Counted from the stretch's first letter, positions 51,787 to 60,770 are shown. The stretch is 64,000 nt of DNA from VRUE01 sp963753245 (GCA_963753245.1 CAVWBK010000002.1:124001-188000), one strand, 5' to 3'. Program-made: numbers and translations. Notes: generated by a model not told the origin, from the letters alone.

Positions 51787-52707
51787 GTGAATCTGCAACG
51801 ACGGATCGCAGCTCGATCGGGCGAGTATCTGCTCTTCGCGGTTACGCCGCCTCGACTGACGACGAGCCTACGGGAGGCCGCGGAGATCGCCGGTGTCACC
51901 CTGGAGCGGCTGCGGTCGTTGACGATCGACGGCCTCGTCCTTTACGACATCGACGACGAAAGTGACCGCAACCCCGACGAGCGCCCGTTCCCGTTCCTGC
52001 CGACGATGGACCCCGCCGACTATCTCGCCCGTGATCTTGCTCGGCTGGAGGTCCCCGCCATTGTCTACCGCGCGGTGGGCAAGTACCGCGAGGATCGTTT
52101 CCGTTCCTGGTTGGAGGAGCAGGATCCGTCCCAGGCGCTGGCGGTGTTCGTCGGGTCCTCCTCGCGCGAGAAGGCAGTTCTCACCTCGCTGGCCCGAGCG
52201 TACGAGCTGCGCGACCAGGTGCAGCCGAAGCTGCAGCTTGGTGGGGTTGCTATCTCCGAGCGACACGCGCGCCAAGGCGATGAGCACCTCCGCCTGATCG
52301 CGAAGCAGGCCGCGGGCTGCTCCTTCTTCATCACCCAGATCGTCTACGACGTCAATGCGGCCAAGAACCTGATCTCCGACTATCACCACGAGTGCGACGC
52401 GCAAAACCTAAAACCGGTGCCGATCATGTTCAGCTTCTCGGTTTGCGGTTCGCTCAAGACCTTGAAGTTCCTCCAGTGGCTCGGCGTGACCGTCCCGCGC
52501 TGGATCGAGAACGAGCTCCGGCATGCCGACGACACACTTGATGCCTCCTACGAGCAGGCGGTCGCGACGGCCGTCGACCTGATCTCGTTCTGCCGGAGGT
52601 TGGGGGTCCCGTTCGGGCTCAACGTCGAGAGCGTCTCGATCCGCAAGGTTGAGATCGAAGCCTCGGTGCGGCTCGCCACCCGGCTGGGGGCCGAGCTGCG
52701 CCGCTGA
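51787..52707 (+). CDS. Methylenetetrahydrofolate reductase-like protein
   Basis: The 306-residue protein has the MetF-type TIM-barrel outline: YLLFAVTPPRLTTSLREAAE, LTIDGLVLYDIDDESDRNPD (the N-terminal strand with Asp), VPAIVYRAVGKYREDRFRSW, LQLGGVAISERHARQGDEHL and SFFITQIVYDVNAAKNLISD. That last segment matches FxxTQ in MetF. The C-terminus (PVPIMFSFSVCGSLKTLKFL, VPFGLNVESVSIRKVEIEAS) fits the same superfamily. The protein is probably an FAD-dependent reductase in one-carbon metabolism, but it is a divergent member of the kind found in actinobacteria. It starts at GTG 51787. Confidence 0.78.
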   Translation: MNLQRRIAARSGEYLLFAVTPPRLTTSLREAAEIAGVTLERLRSLTIDGLVLYDIDDESDRNPDERPFPFLPTMDPADYLARDLARLEVPAIVYRAVGKYREDRFRSWLEEQDPSQALAVFVGSSSREKAVLTSLARAYELRDQVQPKLQLGGVAISERHARQGDEHLRLIAKQAAGCSFFITQIVYDVNAAKNLISDYHHECDAQNLKPVPIMFSFSVCGSLKTLKFLQWLGVTVPRWIENELRHADDTLDASYEQAVATAVDLISFCRRLGVPFGLNVESVSIRKVEIEASVRLATRLGAELRR

Positions 52708-52747
52708 GCGTGCTCGTCGCGCCACCCATTCCGCGCTTGCGCTTTTT

Positions 52748-53422
52748 CTAGCGCCCCCGTGGGTCGATGCCTTCGAGCGGCCAGTGGCGAACCACGCCGG
52801 GGAGCCAATGGCCATCTTCCTCGCGCGTCAGGATGAAGCGGCTGATCGTCATCTGGCCACCCTCATGGTCACCGTAGAGCAGATCGACGGTCAGGACCCC
52901 ACCGGCGAGAAACGCTTCGTCAAGGCCTTGGCGAAACGGATCGTCGGGTTCACGTATCGCCCCTTGCCAGAACCCCGTGTCCCCTGCGGGCACGTACAGA
53001 TCACGCGTCTGCGGGCGGTGCTCAGTGGGCTCGGCGTGCGGGGTGTCGATCTCTGGGCGCCGCGCCACAAAATGCCAGGCTTGGAGAACTGCGAGGCCGT
53101 TGCCGACGTTGCGAAGAGGGATCACTAAGTAGTAGCTCTCACCGTCGCGCTCGACAGCCGCCGTGCCACCCTCGACGCTCACTGTCCGTCCCTCGCCGAA
53201 GCGGACCACCTCGGGTGAATCTGTCATGCGCGAAGGAGCAAGCACTGGCCGCAGGCCGAGCAACAGTGCCCGCTCGGCAATCGCTGTCGAGCGCTCCGCA
53301 ATACGCGTCGAGCGCTGCCCAAAGCGCACTGAGGAAAAAGTCGCAACGGCGAGCACGAGCGTGCCGAACGCGGTTGCCAATGAGGCAATCGTCGGCCAAT
53401 CGACAGCGAAAGGCAGCGTCAT
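52748..53422 (-). CDS. Membrane-anchored conserved hypothetical protein
   Basis: The 224-residue protein has one N-terminal transmembrane helix (WPTIASLATAFGTLVLAVATFSSV) followed by a short helical, possibly coiled linker (TRIAERSTAIAERALLLGLR) and a soluble beta-rich domain of about 160 residues (ESYYLVIPLRNVGNGLAVLQ, GVLTVDLLYGDHEGGQMTIS, FILTREEDGHWLP). This layout recurs in proteins of unknown function often found beside defence or phage-like genes, but no partner is seen here. It is convergent with the MetF-like gene. ATG 53422. The 53423-53804 interval holds nothing I can identify. Confidence 0.72.
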   Translation of the reverse strand: MTLPFAVDWPTIASLATAFGTLVLAVATFSSVRFGQRSTRIAERSTAIAERALLLGLRPVLAPSRMTDSPEVVRFGEGRTVSVEGGTAAVERDGESYYLVIPLRNVGNGLAVLQAWHFVARRPEIDTPHAEPTEHRPQTRDLYVPAGDTGFWQGAIREPDDPFRQGLDEAFLAGGVLTVDLLYGDHEGGQMTISRFILTREEDGHWLPGVVRHWPLEGIDPRGR

Positions 53423-53804
53423 CCGATGGATGTTGTCGCCGAGAGCGGACGGTGGGACGGTAGGAAGTGCACCCCGCGGAACTCATGAGTCCTGCGCCAT
53501 CTCAGAGCGCAGCGAGCAACCGTCCGGTGCCACAAAACGTTGGGAAGGGTTGTCGACGAAACTGAGGAAGTCGGAGGCACCGCTATCGAGGCGGGCTTTC
53601 GATGGTAGGCATCCCGGGCGACCGTACTCGGCGGCCGACCCGTGCGGCGACTCGCGGCGCACGATAAGGCCGATAAAAGGATCCCTGTCGATACCTCTTC
53701 GACGCACAGCGGGAGGGTCTTCGTGGATTCGCCGGTGTCACTGAATATCCGAGTCGCTCAATGGGTTGAGGAACGAAGGGACGCCCCTGGACGCGCCTGT
53801 GACC

Positions 53805-54101
53805 TCAGATCGAGGAACCGAGTACGGCTACGGTCCCACTTCGTCGCTGAAGTTTGCGACGCGCCGAATTGCGAGCAAGCATCAACAGCCCGGTCACCTC
53901 CTTGGCCTGGCCCAGCGGTTTAGCAGTAGATCCGCAAAACCAAAGAATGAGTAAGAACCCCGCGAACGCGACGACCAGGGTCCGAATCAGGACTCCGACC
54001 TCTCCGGGAATGACGGTGACGGCGATGGCGCACATCGCTGCCGGGAGGAGTATCCCGAGCCTCAGGAGCCGGTCCGCCACGGTCCCCACGAACCGCGTCA
54101 T
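53805..54101 (-). CDS. Small membrane protein
   Basis: From ATG 54101 the product has 98 residues with two hydrophobic helices (RLLRLGILLPAAMCAIAVTV, GVLIRTLVVAFAGFLLILWF) and a basic C-terminal tail (LARNSARRKLQRRSG). An ATG 27 codons upstream would add a segment without family character. No homologue is recognised. It is divergent from the next gene with about 130 bases between starts. Confidence 0.5.
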   Translation of the reverse strand: MTRFVGTVADRLLRLGILLPAAMCAIAVTVIPGEVGVLIRTLVVAFAGFLLILWFCGSTAKPLGQAKEVTGLLMLARNSARRKLQRRSGTVAVLGSSI

Positions 54102-54230
54102 GCAGCGAGCGCGCCGGAGGGGATGGCCGAAGGCTACCTCTGACGAACGCCCGATCAGCGTCCAGGGACTTGATCTCATCACGCCCCCACCGGATCCAAC
54201 CTCGGCCTCCCGCGGTACCGTCTAGGGCCG

Positions 54231-54617
54231 ATGCGGTGGGCTGTGGCTCTTGTGGCGGTGGGGCTCTTCGCGGTCGTCGTGGTCGTCGGCGTGCTCAGCA
54301 GCGTCAGAAGTGGCGGCGACACGCGGGAATTAGTCGGCCGAATTGAGGTCGCTCTAGAAAAGTTTGGTTTTCCGGAGCCACTGAGGGATTGCATGGGTAG
54401 ACGATTGGAAGCCTCGCTGAACAACAACGAAATCGAGAGGCTCTACGACTCGCCGCGGGGGGTGAACCAAGGTACAAAGGCAGTGGCCTCCAATCCGAAG
54501 GTTGAACGAGCGATTGTCAGAAGCGGAAAGGCGTGCATCCTGTGGCTTGAGAAGTCGGGGCGGATGAGCAGAAAACAGCTGATTCGAGCAATTGGTGGGC
54601 TGGGCGAATCGTCCTAG
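54231..54617 (+). CDS. Small membrane-anchored or exported hypothetical protein
   Basis: The 128-residue protein begins with a hydrophobic segment (WAVALVAVGLFAVVVVVGVL) that could be a signal anchor. The soluble part is helical with Cys in LRDCMGRRLEASLNNNEIER and SGKACILWLEKSGRMSRKQL, plausibly one disulfide. No family is recognised. It is followed within 20 bases by the end of a decayed zinc-ribbon ORF on the opposite strand. Confidence 0.6.
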   Translation: MRWAVALVAVGLFAVVVVVGVLSSVRSGGDTRELVGRIEVALEKFGFPEPLRDCMGRRLEASLNNNEIERLYDSPRGVNQGTKAVASNPKVERAIVRSGKACILWLEKSGRMSRKQLIRAIGGLGESS

Positions 54618-54833
54618 CCGGGGCATTCTTGAGCGTCACGATCGCCGACGGCGCCGCACCTTTTCCCATCGCAGCGACGGCCGGGGGGGGTCCCTCGAAG
54701 GTCGTCGCAGACCCGACATAGGATTTCACGAGGGGTATGGCGGTAACGACGTTGGCGCCTTCGCGCAGGTAGCCGCCGCAGGCGTTGCAGCAGCCGTTGC
54801 GGCTCACGATGGTCAGGTACCAGTGCTCAGGGT
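54617..54833 (-). pseudogene. Frameshifted small zinc-ribbon protein
   Basis: The minus strand reads HWYLTIVSRNGCCNACGGYL and REGANV in one frame (first CxxC), then YRHTPREILCRVCDDLRGTP in a second frame (second CxxC) to a stop at about 54617. Joined, these make a compact four-Cys zinc ribbon broken by a single frameshift. The 5' end abuts the tRNA 3'-half repeat at 54872. Confidence 0.4.
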
Positions 54834-54871
54834 GCTGGCGGTCAATGGCATGTTGAGCGCGTTCGTCGCTG

Positions 54872-54919
54872 ATCGGCGCGACCGGATTTGAATCAGCGAC
54901 CGCTCGGCCCCCGGCCGGT
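54872..54919 (-). repeat. tRNA 3'-half repeat, copy 3 (diverged)
   Basis: GATCGGCGCGACCGGATTTG on the plus side, then AATCAGCGACCGCTCGGCCC, about 90% like the others. It is followed by GACGCGCC and CGCGTCCCC, and a bare GGTACC at 55009 stands where other copies have the full palindrome. Confidence 0.65.
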
Positions 54920-55168
54920 CTGAACGACTGCAAGTTGCATCTGGACGCGCCCCACGGGTCACCGCGTCCCCGATCTCGGACTCGCCGGATATCTCGGACC
55001 ATGCTTCAGGTACCTAAGGGGTGCCATGCCGGCAATCTCAGGGGCGCAATTGCGGAGCGAGGCTGTGCACGAGCCCAGCTTTCCCTTTCTTGAGCGCGCA
55101 GACCGCGGTGGGGCGTGTGCGGATAGAGTCGGACTAACCGAAGCCAAGCCGTGGAAGGAGAGTGCACT

Positions 55169-55474
55169 ATGTATGTCCGGATCGCGCAGTTCGAAGGTGG
55201 CGACCGCAGCTGGGACGAGTTCGCGGCTGGAATCCGCGACTCAATCCGCAACGGCGCAGAGGGCACCCCCCTTGAGCGGAGTCTCGACGCGGTCAAGCGC
55301 GTCATGCTGCTCGTCGATCGCGAGGGCAACCGCGGCGCCAACTTGATCGTCTGTGAGACGCAAGACGACCTGCGACGTGTCGATGCTGCACTGAACGAGA
55401 TGACGCCGGCCGGCGGACGCGGCGCCCGCACTTCGGTGGAAATGTTCGAGGTGATGGTGGACGAGGAGCCGTAG
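55169..55474 (+). CDS. Dimeric alpha/beta-barrel (ABM-like) protein
   Basis: This 101-residue protein begins MYVRIAQFEGGDRSWDEFAA, has LDAVKRVMLLVDREGNRGAN in the middle and TSVEMFEVMVDEEP at the end, the ferredoxin-like beta-alpha-beta pattern of antibiotic-biosynthesis-monooxygenase-like and related proteins. GGAAGGAG lies 9 bases before ATG 55169 and decides the start against a GTG that is part of the ribosome binding site itself. The reaction is unknown; many relatives bind or modify small aromatic or haem ligands. Confidence 0.8.
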   Translation: MYVRIAQFEGGDRSWDEFAAGIRDSIRNGAEGTPLERSLDAVKRVMLLVDREGNRGANLIVCETQDDLRRVDAALNEMTPAGGRGARTSVEMFEVMVDEEP

Positions 55475-55879
55475 GCGGTCTACCCCAATCCAGCGAACCC
55501 TCGGCAATCGCGCCAAGCTGCTGCGCGAAACGCGCCCCCGCCAGTTACAACTAGCTGTTGATGCCGCCACAGAGGCGGAACGGCGGGGATCGGTTGCGTT
55601 GCAGGATCGGGGACCCGGGGACCCGTCTCCCGTCAGGCGTGCAGATGACCTCCTATCCGGGAGCCGAGTGCAAATCAGGAGGCGCTTCCCTGCGATCGCT
55701 GCGACTCCCATCTCGTTGGTCGGGTCTTCGAATCGGCAGCAACGGGAGTCAATCGCATGTCGTGGTGTAACGGGATGTCCGGAAGACAAGCCGTTTGGGG
55801 GGCCCTCCCCCGCCAAAGGACGTTCAGGAACTCACCGGTAGGCCATGATCCGGCCTCGTCAATGGACACTGAGGCGCCG

Positions 55880-55910
55880 CCTGCGTGGCGAGCAAATGCC
55901 GCCACGCAGG
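55880..55910 (-). terminator. Strong hairpin downstream of ABM-like gene
   Basis: CCTGCGTGGCG (55880-55890) pairs perfectly with CGCCACGCAGG (55900-55910). It lies 14 bases after the stop of the minus-strand gene at 55924, with no clear T-run. The remainder of 55475-55923 has no recognisable feature. Confidence 0.45.
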
Positions 55911-55923
55911 CCCATTTATCGCG

Positions 55924-56205
55924 TTATGCCGTCAGTAGATTCACGATCTCCGCGGCGCGTTGCTCGGGCTGACCCGTAAAGCCCCCCTCGATTGGCATGC
56001 TCGGCATCAGCTTTTCTTGAAGGAAGCGGTCGAAATGCTCCTTGGACTCCCACACAGCGGCAATGAGGATGCCCCCGTCGGTCGGTCCGGCTGCGTGGTA
56101 GGTCTGTCCCTCAGGCAGGCCTCCCGGAGGGTGCACTACCGCTATCGAGGCCTGGTACTGATCCTCGGTCGCGCCTGGCCAGAAATGCGTTATCAGGTAT
56201 GCCAT
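55924..56205 (-). CDS. Small ABM-like dimeric barrel protein
   Basis: The 93-residue protein starts MAYLITHFWPGATEDQYQAS and continues YHAAGPTDGGILIAAVWESK, EHFDRFLQEKLMPSM and GQPEQRAAEIVNLLTA, the standard pattern of a monooxygenase-like dimeric barrel (a WESKEHFDRF helix is typical). AGGAGAGG lies about 8 bases before ATG 56205. A hairpin terminator follows the stop. It is probably monocistronic; no substrate can be inferred. Confidence 0.85.
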   Translation of the reverse strand: MAYLITHFWPGATEDQYQASIAVVHPPGGLPEGQTYHAAGPTDGGILIAAVWESKEHFDRFLQEKLMPSMPIEGGFTGQPEQRAAEIVNLLTA

Positions 56206-56293
56206 GTTCGATCCTCTCCTGTTGGGTCGACCGAGCCTAGTACAGGCAAGTTCTGACTGGCGCTAGCGGCGCGCTGGAGCGTGTTGACCGCTG

Positions 56294-56342
56294 ATCGGGG
56301 GCGACTGGATTTGAACCAGCGACCGCTCGGCCCCCGACCGGC
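56294..56342 (-). repeat. tRNA 3'-half repeat, copy 4
   Basis: Minus-strand T arm GTCGCTGG-TTCAAAT-CCAGTCGCC. It is followed on the plus side by GGCGTCCCTGCGCGTCCC and a palindrome copy (GGTAGCAAAGCGGTACT) at 56424-56440. Confidence 0.75.
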
Positions 56343-56423
56343 TCATTCCACCCGACGTGGCGTCCCTGCGCGTCCCTCGCGTCCCCGCGCTTGGACATCC
56401 CGGACACATATGACGGTGCATTC

Positions 56424-56440
56424 GGTAGCAAAGCGGTACT
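56424..56440. repeat. GGTACC-type palindrome beside repeat copy 4 (degenerate)
   Basis: GGTAGCAAAGCGGTACT differs from the 61.8 kb copy at two positions that break its symmetry, as expected of decay. Confidence 0.55.
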
Positions 56441-56543
56441 GCGACCGCGCCTCTCCTCGGCCAACGAGCAAATGCCATGAGCTCCTCTTTACGTATCGCA
56501 GATGAGTATGCGAACGTCCGCATCGCTTGGCCGGTGAAAAGGC

Positions 56544-57899
56544 CTATGTATGCGGCCTCTTCAGCGCGAGCTTGAGGTAAGGCTTGAAGCTCTGACTTGC
56601 CGCGAGGCCACCGGTCGGCATGAAGGTGATCGTGACATTGACCGCCAGTTTGCCCTTTCGCTTGAGAATCTTCCGCGCCACCCGAGTCGGCACCAGGTGA
56701 ACCAGAACCTTGCCGGAAGCCACGGCACTGACCGTCCTGGGCTTGATCAGGGCCGGCCGCTTGGCTCTCGATGGCGCTGAGCTCGAACTGCCAGCGACCA
56801 CGGTGTTCGTGGCTAGTGCCGTGACAGCGCCCGGACCGGCAACGAACACAGGCGAGATCGCCGAACCGTTCTTCGTATTGCTTTTGAGCTTGCCGATACT
56901 GAAGGCATTGGAGGGGCGTTCGACAACGGGTGCGGGCCGTGGAACGAACTCTTCGGCGCCTATGTCGGTCGAGGCACCGAGCACCCGCGCATTGCCGGCG
57001 AAGTCCATCGATCCCGAGAGCGGATCGCTGAGACCGGCATCGACTGTTGGCGAGTCCGGCGCCTCACCGAAGTTGCCGCCACTCGGGTCGACAAACAGTG
57101 GCGGCGTGGCTTGATGAGGGCCGTCGTTCGCATCGACAACAACGCCGCCGCCGAACTGAGCGGGATTGTCGTAGTTGGAGTGCGAGAGAGTGATCGAAGT
57201 CAGCGGGCCATTGGCCACGACATCGTGGCCGCCGGCGGAGTTATCGGCGATAACGTTGTAGGCATTGATGGTGAGGCCCCCGACACCGCCCTGGTAGAGC
57301 TGGATGGCCGGGGCGGCTGCGTTGAGCGTGTAGGCGGTGACATTGCGATAGGTGGCGCTGACCGTCCCGCCGCCGCTTTCCATGCCGAGCGCCGGACCCG
57401 TACCTGTGGAGACGAAGACGCTGTCTCGAATGTCGCCGTCGCACTCGCACGACGGGCCGTTGCCGTTAGCTTTCGTCTCGACCAAGAGCCGTTCGGCGAC
57501 CCCGCTTCCATAGAAGGCAAACTTCCCGGAATCGCTTGCCTCGATGGTCAGGTAGCTGACGTCGCTGCCGTGGCCAACCTGAAACTGATGACCGTTCTCT
57601 TCGATCACCGGCCTTTGCTGGTCGAAGACACCGTGAATGTTGAGGTTTGACACGACCGCAGGCGCCATGAATTCGTTCACCGCATAGGTGCCTGGCTCGA
57701 TAATCACCTCTTCTCCGGTTGCCGGGACATTGCCGCCCGTGCCTCGCACAGCGGTGACGAAATCGCAAGCGGTTGCGACGCTCTGACAGTTATCCCCCGG
57801 TGTTCCGGAAGGATTTGCATAACGCACTGCGCTTGCCCAGGCCGGTGAGAGCAGCGCCAGGACCCCCAGCGCCCCTACCAGAAGTATTCGGCGGCTCAT
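56544..57899 (-). CDS. Secreted beta-helix protein with basic C-terminal domain
   Basis: The 451-residue protein begins at ATG 57899 with a signal peptide (ILLVGALGVLALLSPAWASA). The helix part includes DNCQSVATACDFVTAVRGTG, EEVIIEPGTYAVNEFMAPAV, VSYLTIEASDSGKFAFYGSG and RNVTAYTLNAAAPAIQLYQG. Close to residue 300 is an anchor-Q-like end (VLGASTDIGAEEFVPRPAP). The last 110 residues form the basic beta domain with ARKILKRKGKLAVNVTITFM and LKLALKRPHT. It lies 2 bases after the stop of the upstream propeller gene, so the two are an operon. No catalytic residues are evident. Confidence 0.85.
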   Translation of the reverse strand: MSRRILLVGALGVLALLSPAWASAVRYANPSGTPGDNCQSVATACDFVTAVRGTGGNVPATGEEVIIEPGTYAVNEFMAPAVVSNLNIHGVFDQQRPVIEENGHQFQVGHGSDVSYLTIEASDSGKFAFYGSGVAERLLVETKANGNGPSCECDGDIRDSVFVSTGTGPALGMESGGGTVSATYRNVTAYTLNAAAPAIQLYQGGVGGLTINAYNVIADNSAGGHDVVANGPLTSITLSHSNYDNPAQFGGGVVVDANDGPHQATPPLFVDPSGGNFGEAPDSPTVDAGLSDPLSGSMDFAGNARVLGASTDIGAEEFVPRPAPVVERPSNAFSIGKLKSNTKNGSAISPVFVAGPGAVTALATNTVVAGSSSSAPSRAKRPALIKPRTVSAVASGKVLVHLVPTRVARKILKRKGKLAVNVTITFMPTGGLAASQSFKPYLKLALKRPHT

Positions 57900-57901
57900 G
57901 G

Positions 57902-59629
57902 CTAGGTCCGATGATGTGAGTGGCCGAACTTTGCCCTCACCCTCTTGACGCACCTGGTCTTGGCGCTCCCGTTGAGCTTTTTGCACTTCTTGAGGGCGGC
58001 TTTGATTTTCCCTCCAGGTGCCGATTTCTTGAATTTCGGTGGTGCTGGAGGAGGAGGCGGCAAGGGGACCGCTTCGAACACGGCGCTGACCGATTTCGCC
58101 GTGGTCATCGTCACCGTGCAGGGACCGACACCGCTGCAGGCGCCGCTCCAGCCCTTGAATTCGGAGCTACCCGCGGCCGTTGCGCTCAGCGTGACGTCGG
58201 TATTTGGGGTGAAGGCGGCGATGCATTCGGCGCCACAGCCGATCCCCGCGGGAGCGCTGCTCACAACTCCGGAGCCCGAGCCGGACTTTGAGACGGTGAG
58301 GTAGCGCTGATTGAGGTCGGCGGCTTCCACGACTTCGCTGCTGCTGGCCCAAACCGCAATCGCGTCACCGCTGCTGCTGAGCGTGATCTCGGGGTAGATG
58401 TAGTAAGTGCCGGGGATCGGAGCCATCGTCGCCAGGTCCACGGCGCCGCCCCAGGGGCCGGCAGCGGGCTTGCTCGCGACCTGCACCACTGGCACGGTTC
58501 CGTTCGAGCGCCGCCAGATCGCCAGCGCGTCGCCGTCGCTGTCTATGGAGACCGATGCCTGGAAGGCGTCCTCGCCTGGAGCGGAGAGATCGGACGGCAT
58601 CCCCCAGGCGCCGCCCGCCGGCTTGCTCGCCGTCCTGACCGTGGAGTTGGAATCGTCCTGCAACCAGACGGCCACCGCATCGCCGGCGCTGTCGAGGGCG
58701 ACATAGGCTGCTTCGGCTTCTTCGCCTCCCGTCGCGGTTGCAAGATTGACCGGCGCGCTCCAATCTCCACCGGGCGTCATATCCACGGTCTGGATTTCGA
58801 AGGTGATGAGATCGTCGCGCTTCCAGACTGCCACCGCATCTCCGCTGCTGTCGATCGCGACCTGGGCCTGATACGCGGCTGTGTTCGCGACGGCCGGTCC
58901 GGAGAGGTCAGTAGCGGCTTTCCAGGCCCCACCGCCGGGCCTGCTCGCCGCTTCGACCTTGTCGCCTCCGCCGCCCGTCCAAACAGCAACTGCGTCGTCA
59001 CCGTTGTCGATGGCAACCTGGGGTTCTTCCGAATCTTCGCCCGCCGCCGAGAGGTCGGCCGGGGCGCCCCAGGCGCCGCCCGCCGGCCTGCTCGCGGCCT
59101 GGACGATTTCGTTACTGCCGTTGGAACGTTTCCAGACCGCGACCGCGTCGCCGCTGGCGTTGACGGCGACCTGGGGATCAAGGGCTTCCTGGCCTGATTT
59201 GGAGAGGTTAACCGCTGCTACCCAGGAGCCCCCCGCGGGCTTTTCCGCGGCCTGGACGATGTCGTTGGAGCCATTCCAGCGATACCAAACCGCAACAGCA
59301 TCGCCGTTGTCGTCAATCGCGACCTGGGGTTCGGCTGCACTCTCGGTCGCCACCGAGATTTCCTCCGATGCCGTCCAGGAGCCGTTCGTGGGCTTGCTGG
59401 CGGCTTCGACCACGAAGTCGGTCCCGGTCCAGCGTTCCCAGACGGCGACGGCATCGCCGCTGCCGTCGATCGCGACCTGAGGCTGCGCAGACGTTTCAGC
59501 TGATACTTCGACCGGCGCGGTCCAGGTCGGGCTCGCGTAGGCGGCGGTGGCCAACAATCCCCCGAGCAGGCAAAGGAGGGCGGCTGTGCCAAGAAACCGA
59601 AAACTCGCCTTTCGGCAGGGAGGTCTCAT
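57902..59629 (-). CDS. Secreted protein of QVAID-GDAVAVW repeats
   Basis: The 575-residue protein begins at ATG 59629 (a TTG two codons earlier is possible) with a signal peptide (FLGTAALLCLLGGLLATAAYA). Residues 35-435 are eight repeats of about 50 residues, each with a WxAPVxLS strand and a QVAIDxxGDAVAVWxR strand, for example QVAIDGSGDAVAVWERWTGT and QVAVNASGDAVAVWKRSNGS; they probably form one eight-bladed propeller like sialidase-type folds. Next is a paired-Cys domain (GIGCGAECIAAFTPNTDVTL, WSGACSGVGPCTVTMTTAKS). A Pro-rich linker and the basic tail KKCKKLNGSAKTRCVKRVRA end it. It is the first gene of a two-gene operon with the beta-helix protein. Confidence 0.87.
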   Translation of the reverse strand: MRPPCRKASFRFLGTAALLCLLGGLLATAAYASPTWTAPVEVSAETSAQPQVAIDGSGDAVAVWERWTGTDFVVEAASKPTNGSWTASEEISVATESAAEPQVAIDDNGDAVAVWYRWNGSNDIVQAAEKPAGGSWVAAVNLSKSGQEALDPQVAVNASGDAVAVWKRSNGSNEIVQAASRPAGGAWGAPADLSAAGEDSEEPQVAIDNGDDAVAVWTGGGGDKVEAASRPGGGAWKAATDLSGPAVANTAAYQAQVAIDSSGDAVAVWKRDDLITFEIQTVDMTPGGDWSAPVNLATATGGEEAEAAYVALDSAGDAVAVWLQDDSNSTVRTASKPAGGAWGMPSDLSAPGEDAFQASVSIDSDGDALAIWRRSNGTVPVVQVASKPAAGPWGGAVDLATMAPIPGTYYIYPEITLSSSGDAIAVWASSSEVVEAADLNQRYLTVSKSGSGSGVVSSAPAGIGCGAECIAAFTPNTDVTLSATAAGSSEFKGWSGACSGVGPCTVTMTTAKSVSAVFEAVPLPPPPPAPPKFKKSAPGGKIKAALKKCKKLNGSAKTRCVKRVRAKFGHSHHRT

Positions 59630-59826
59630 GTTCAAGTGTGTAGCGGCGAAGCTGTCGCGGCTCTGTCCGGATGGAGCAGCCCTTTTCGCGAAGCTTGCAT
59701 CTAGTTCCTCTCGGGTGGCTCTCCAACTTCCCAGGATTGGACAAAGAATGCAAAGCGGTTCCGCTTATGTCGTATCGCGAGTCCTGTGACCCGACTTCGA
59801 ATGAGCAGCGCTTCCGTCGAGGCCCA

Positions 59827-60770
59827 TTAAGGAAGCGGTTGCCAATCGGGGTGAAAGCCGCCCCCTTTCGTCGTGGTCAGGTCGACGACCTTGCCCGTGG
59901 CCACGGAGACTTTCATCAATTTCTGAGATTCGGTGAAGCCGGGGCCGCAGTCGTTGGTCTCCTCGAGCGCAAAGACGATCCAGCCCCCCGTTGGGAGAGA
60001 ACGCTGGCGCCGGCGGAGCCCCCCTGCCGTGCTTGCTTTCAGGTGGGTCAGCGCGTGGGAGCCTCCGCCTCCAGAGCCGACGATGTCGATCTGGTCCTCA
60101 CAACTGTAGGCGACACTGTGACCGTCAGGGGAGATCGCCGGGTCATGGCCAACCGCAAGTCGCTTCTGGCCTGAGCTGTTGGGCCGCATCGTGAGGATCC
60201 TGCCGTCGCGTTTGAAAACAACGAAACGGCCGTTGGCGGACTCCTGCGGACTGTGCTCGGTCACTTCCTTTCCGGCCTTGGTAAGGCGCTTCAGCGAGCT
60301 GCCGTCAAGCGCGACCGAGAAGATGTTGGAGTACCCCTCGCCGGTGGAGTCGCGAGAAGAAGAGTCGCTTGCCGTTGGCACTGAAGGAGGGCTGCTCCGC
60401 GGAGACGTGCTTGCCGGCGAGGACCGTGCGGGGTCACTGCCGTCGCTGTTATCACCATGAGGCCCTCCGTCACACCGTCGCAGACGTTGTAGGCGATCAG
60501 GCGGTCGTTGGGCGAGAAGGCCGGGTCGTCCCCAGGTCCGAGCCGGACTCGTTCGGTCCCGTTCGGCCGCATCGTCTCGATCGCGTCCTCTTCGGAACGC
60601 AATCTTCCTCGGAATCGCCGCCACCGCTCTGCGAGGAGGTGTCATAGGCAATCAGGCCAGGTTTGCCAGGGAAGGCAGCCCCGGCGGGCTGGGGTCGCAA
60701 ACGCAGACGAGCATGGCGAGGCCAGTAAGGAGCCCGCCTCCGAGAACTCGAAACGGCACGAGGCTCGCGA
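59827..60770 (-). pseudogene. Frameshifted TolB-like (PD40) propeller gene
   Basis: The sense passes through at least three minus frames. FRVLGGGLLTGLAMLVCVC (signal-like) precedes AAFPGKPGLIAYDTSSQSGG. A second frame has LGPGDDPAFSPNDRLIAYNV. A third has STGEGYSNIFSVALDGSSLK, SGQKRLAVGHDPAISPDGHS and VAYSCEDQIDIVG. The end GGWIVFALEETNDCGPGFTE with TTKGGGFHPDWQPLP is back in the same frame as the third after a disturbed patch. Blade phrases such as AFSPNDRLIAY and AISPDGHSVAY identify the family. Confidence 0.55.

Noticed and set aside
56281..56523. Short reading frames with LDLNQRPLGP-type or AAGFEPA-type peptides near 28.0, 47.2, 51.1, 54.9, 56.3 and 61.7 kb
   Set aside because: These peptides come from translating tRNA T-arm sequence; the DNA is tRNA-derived repeat, not coding.
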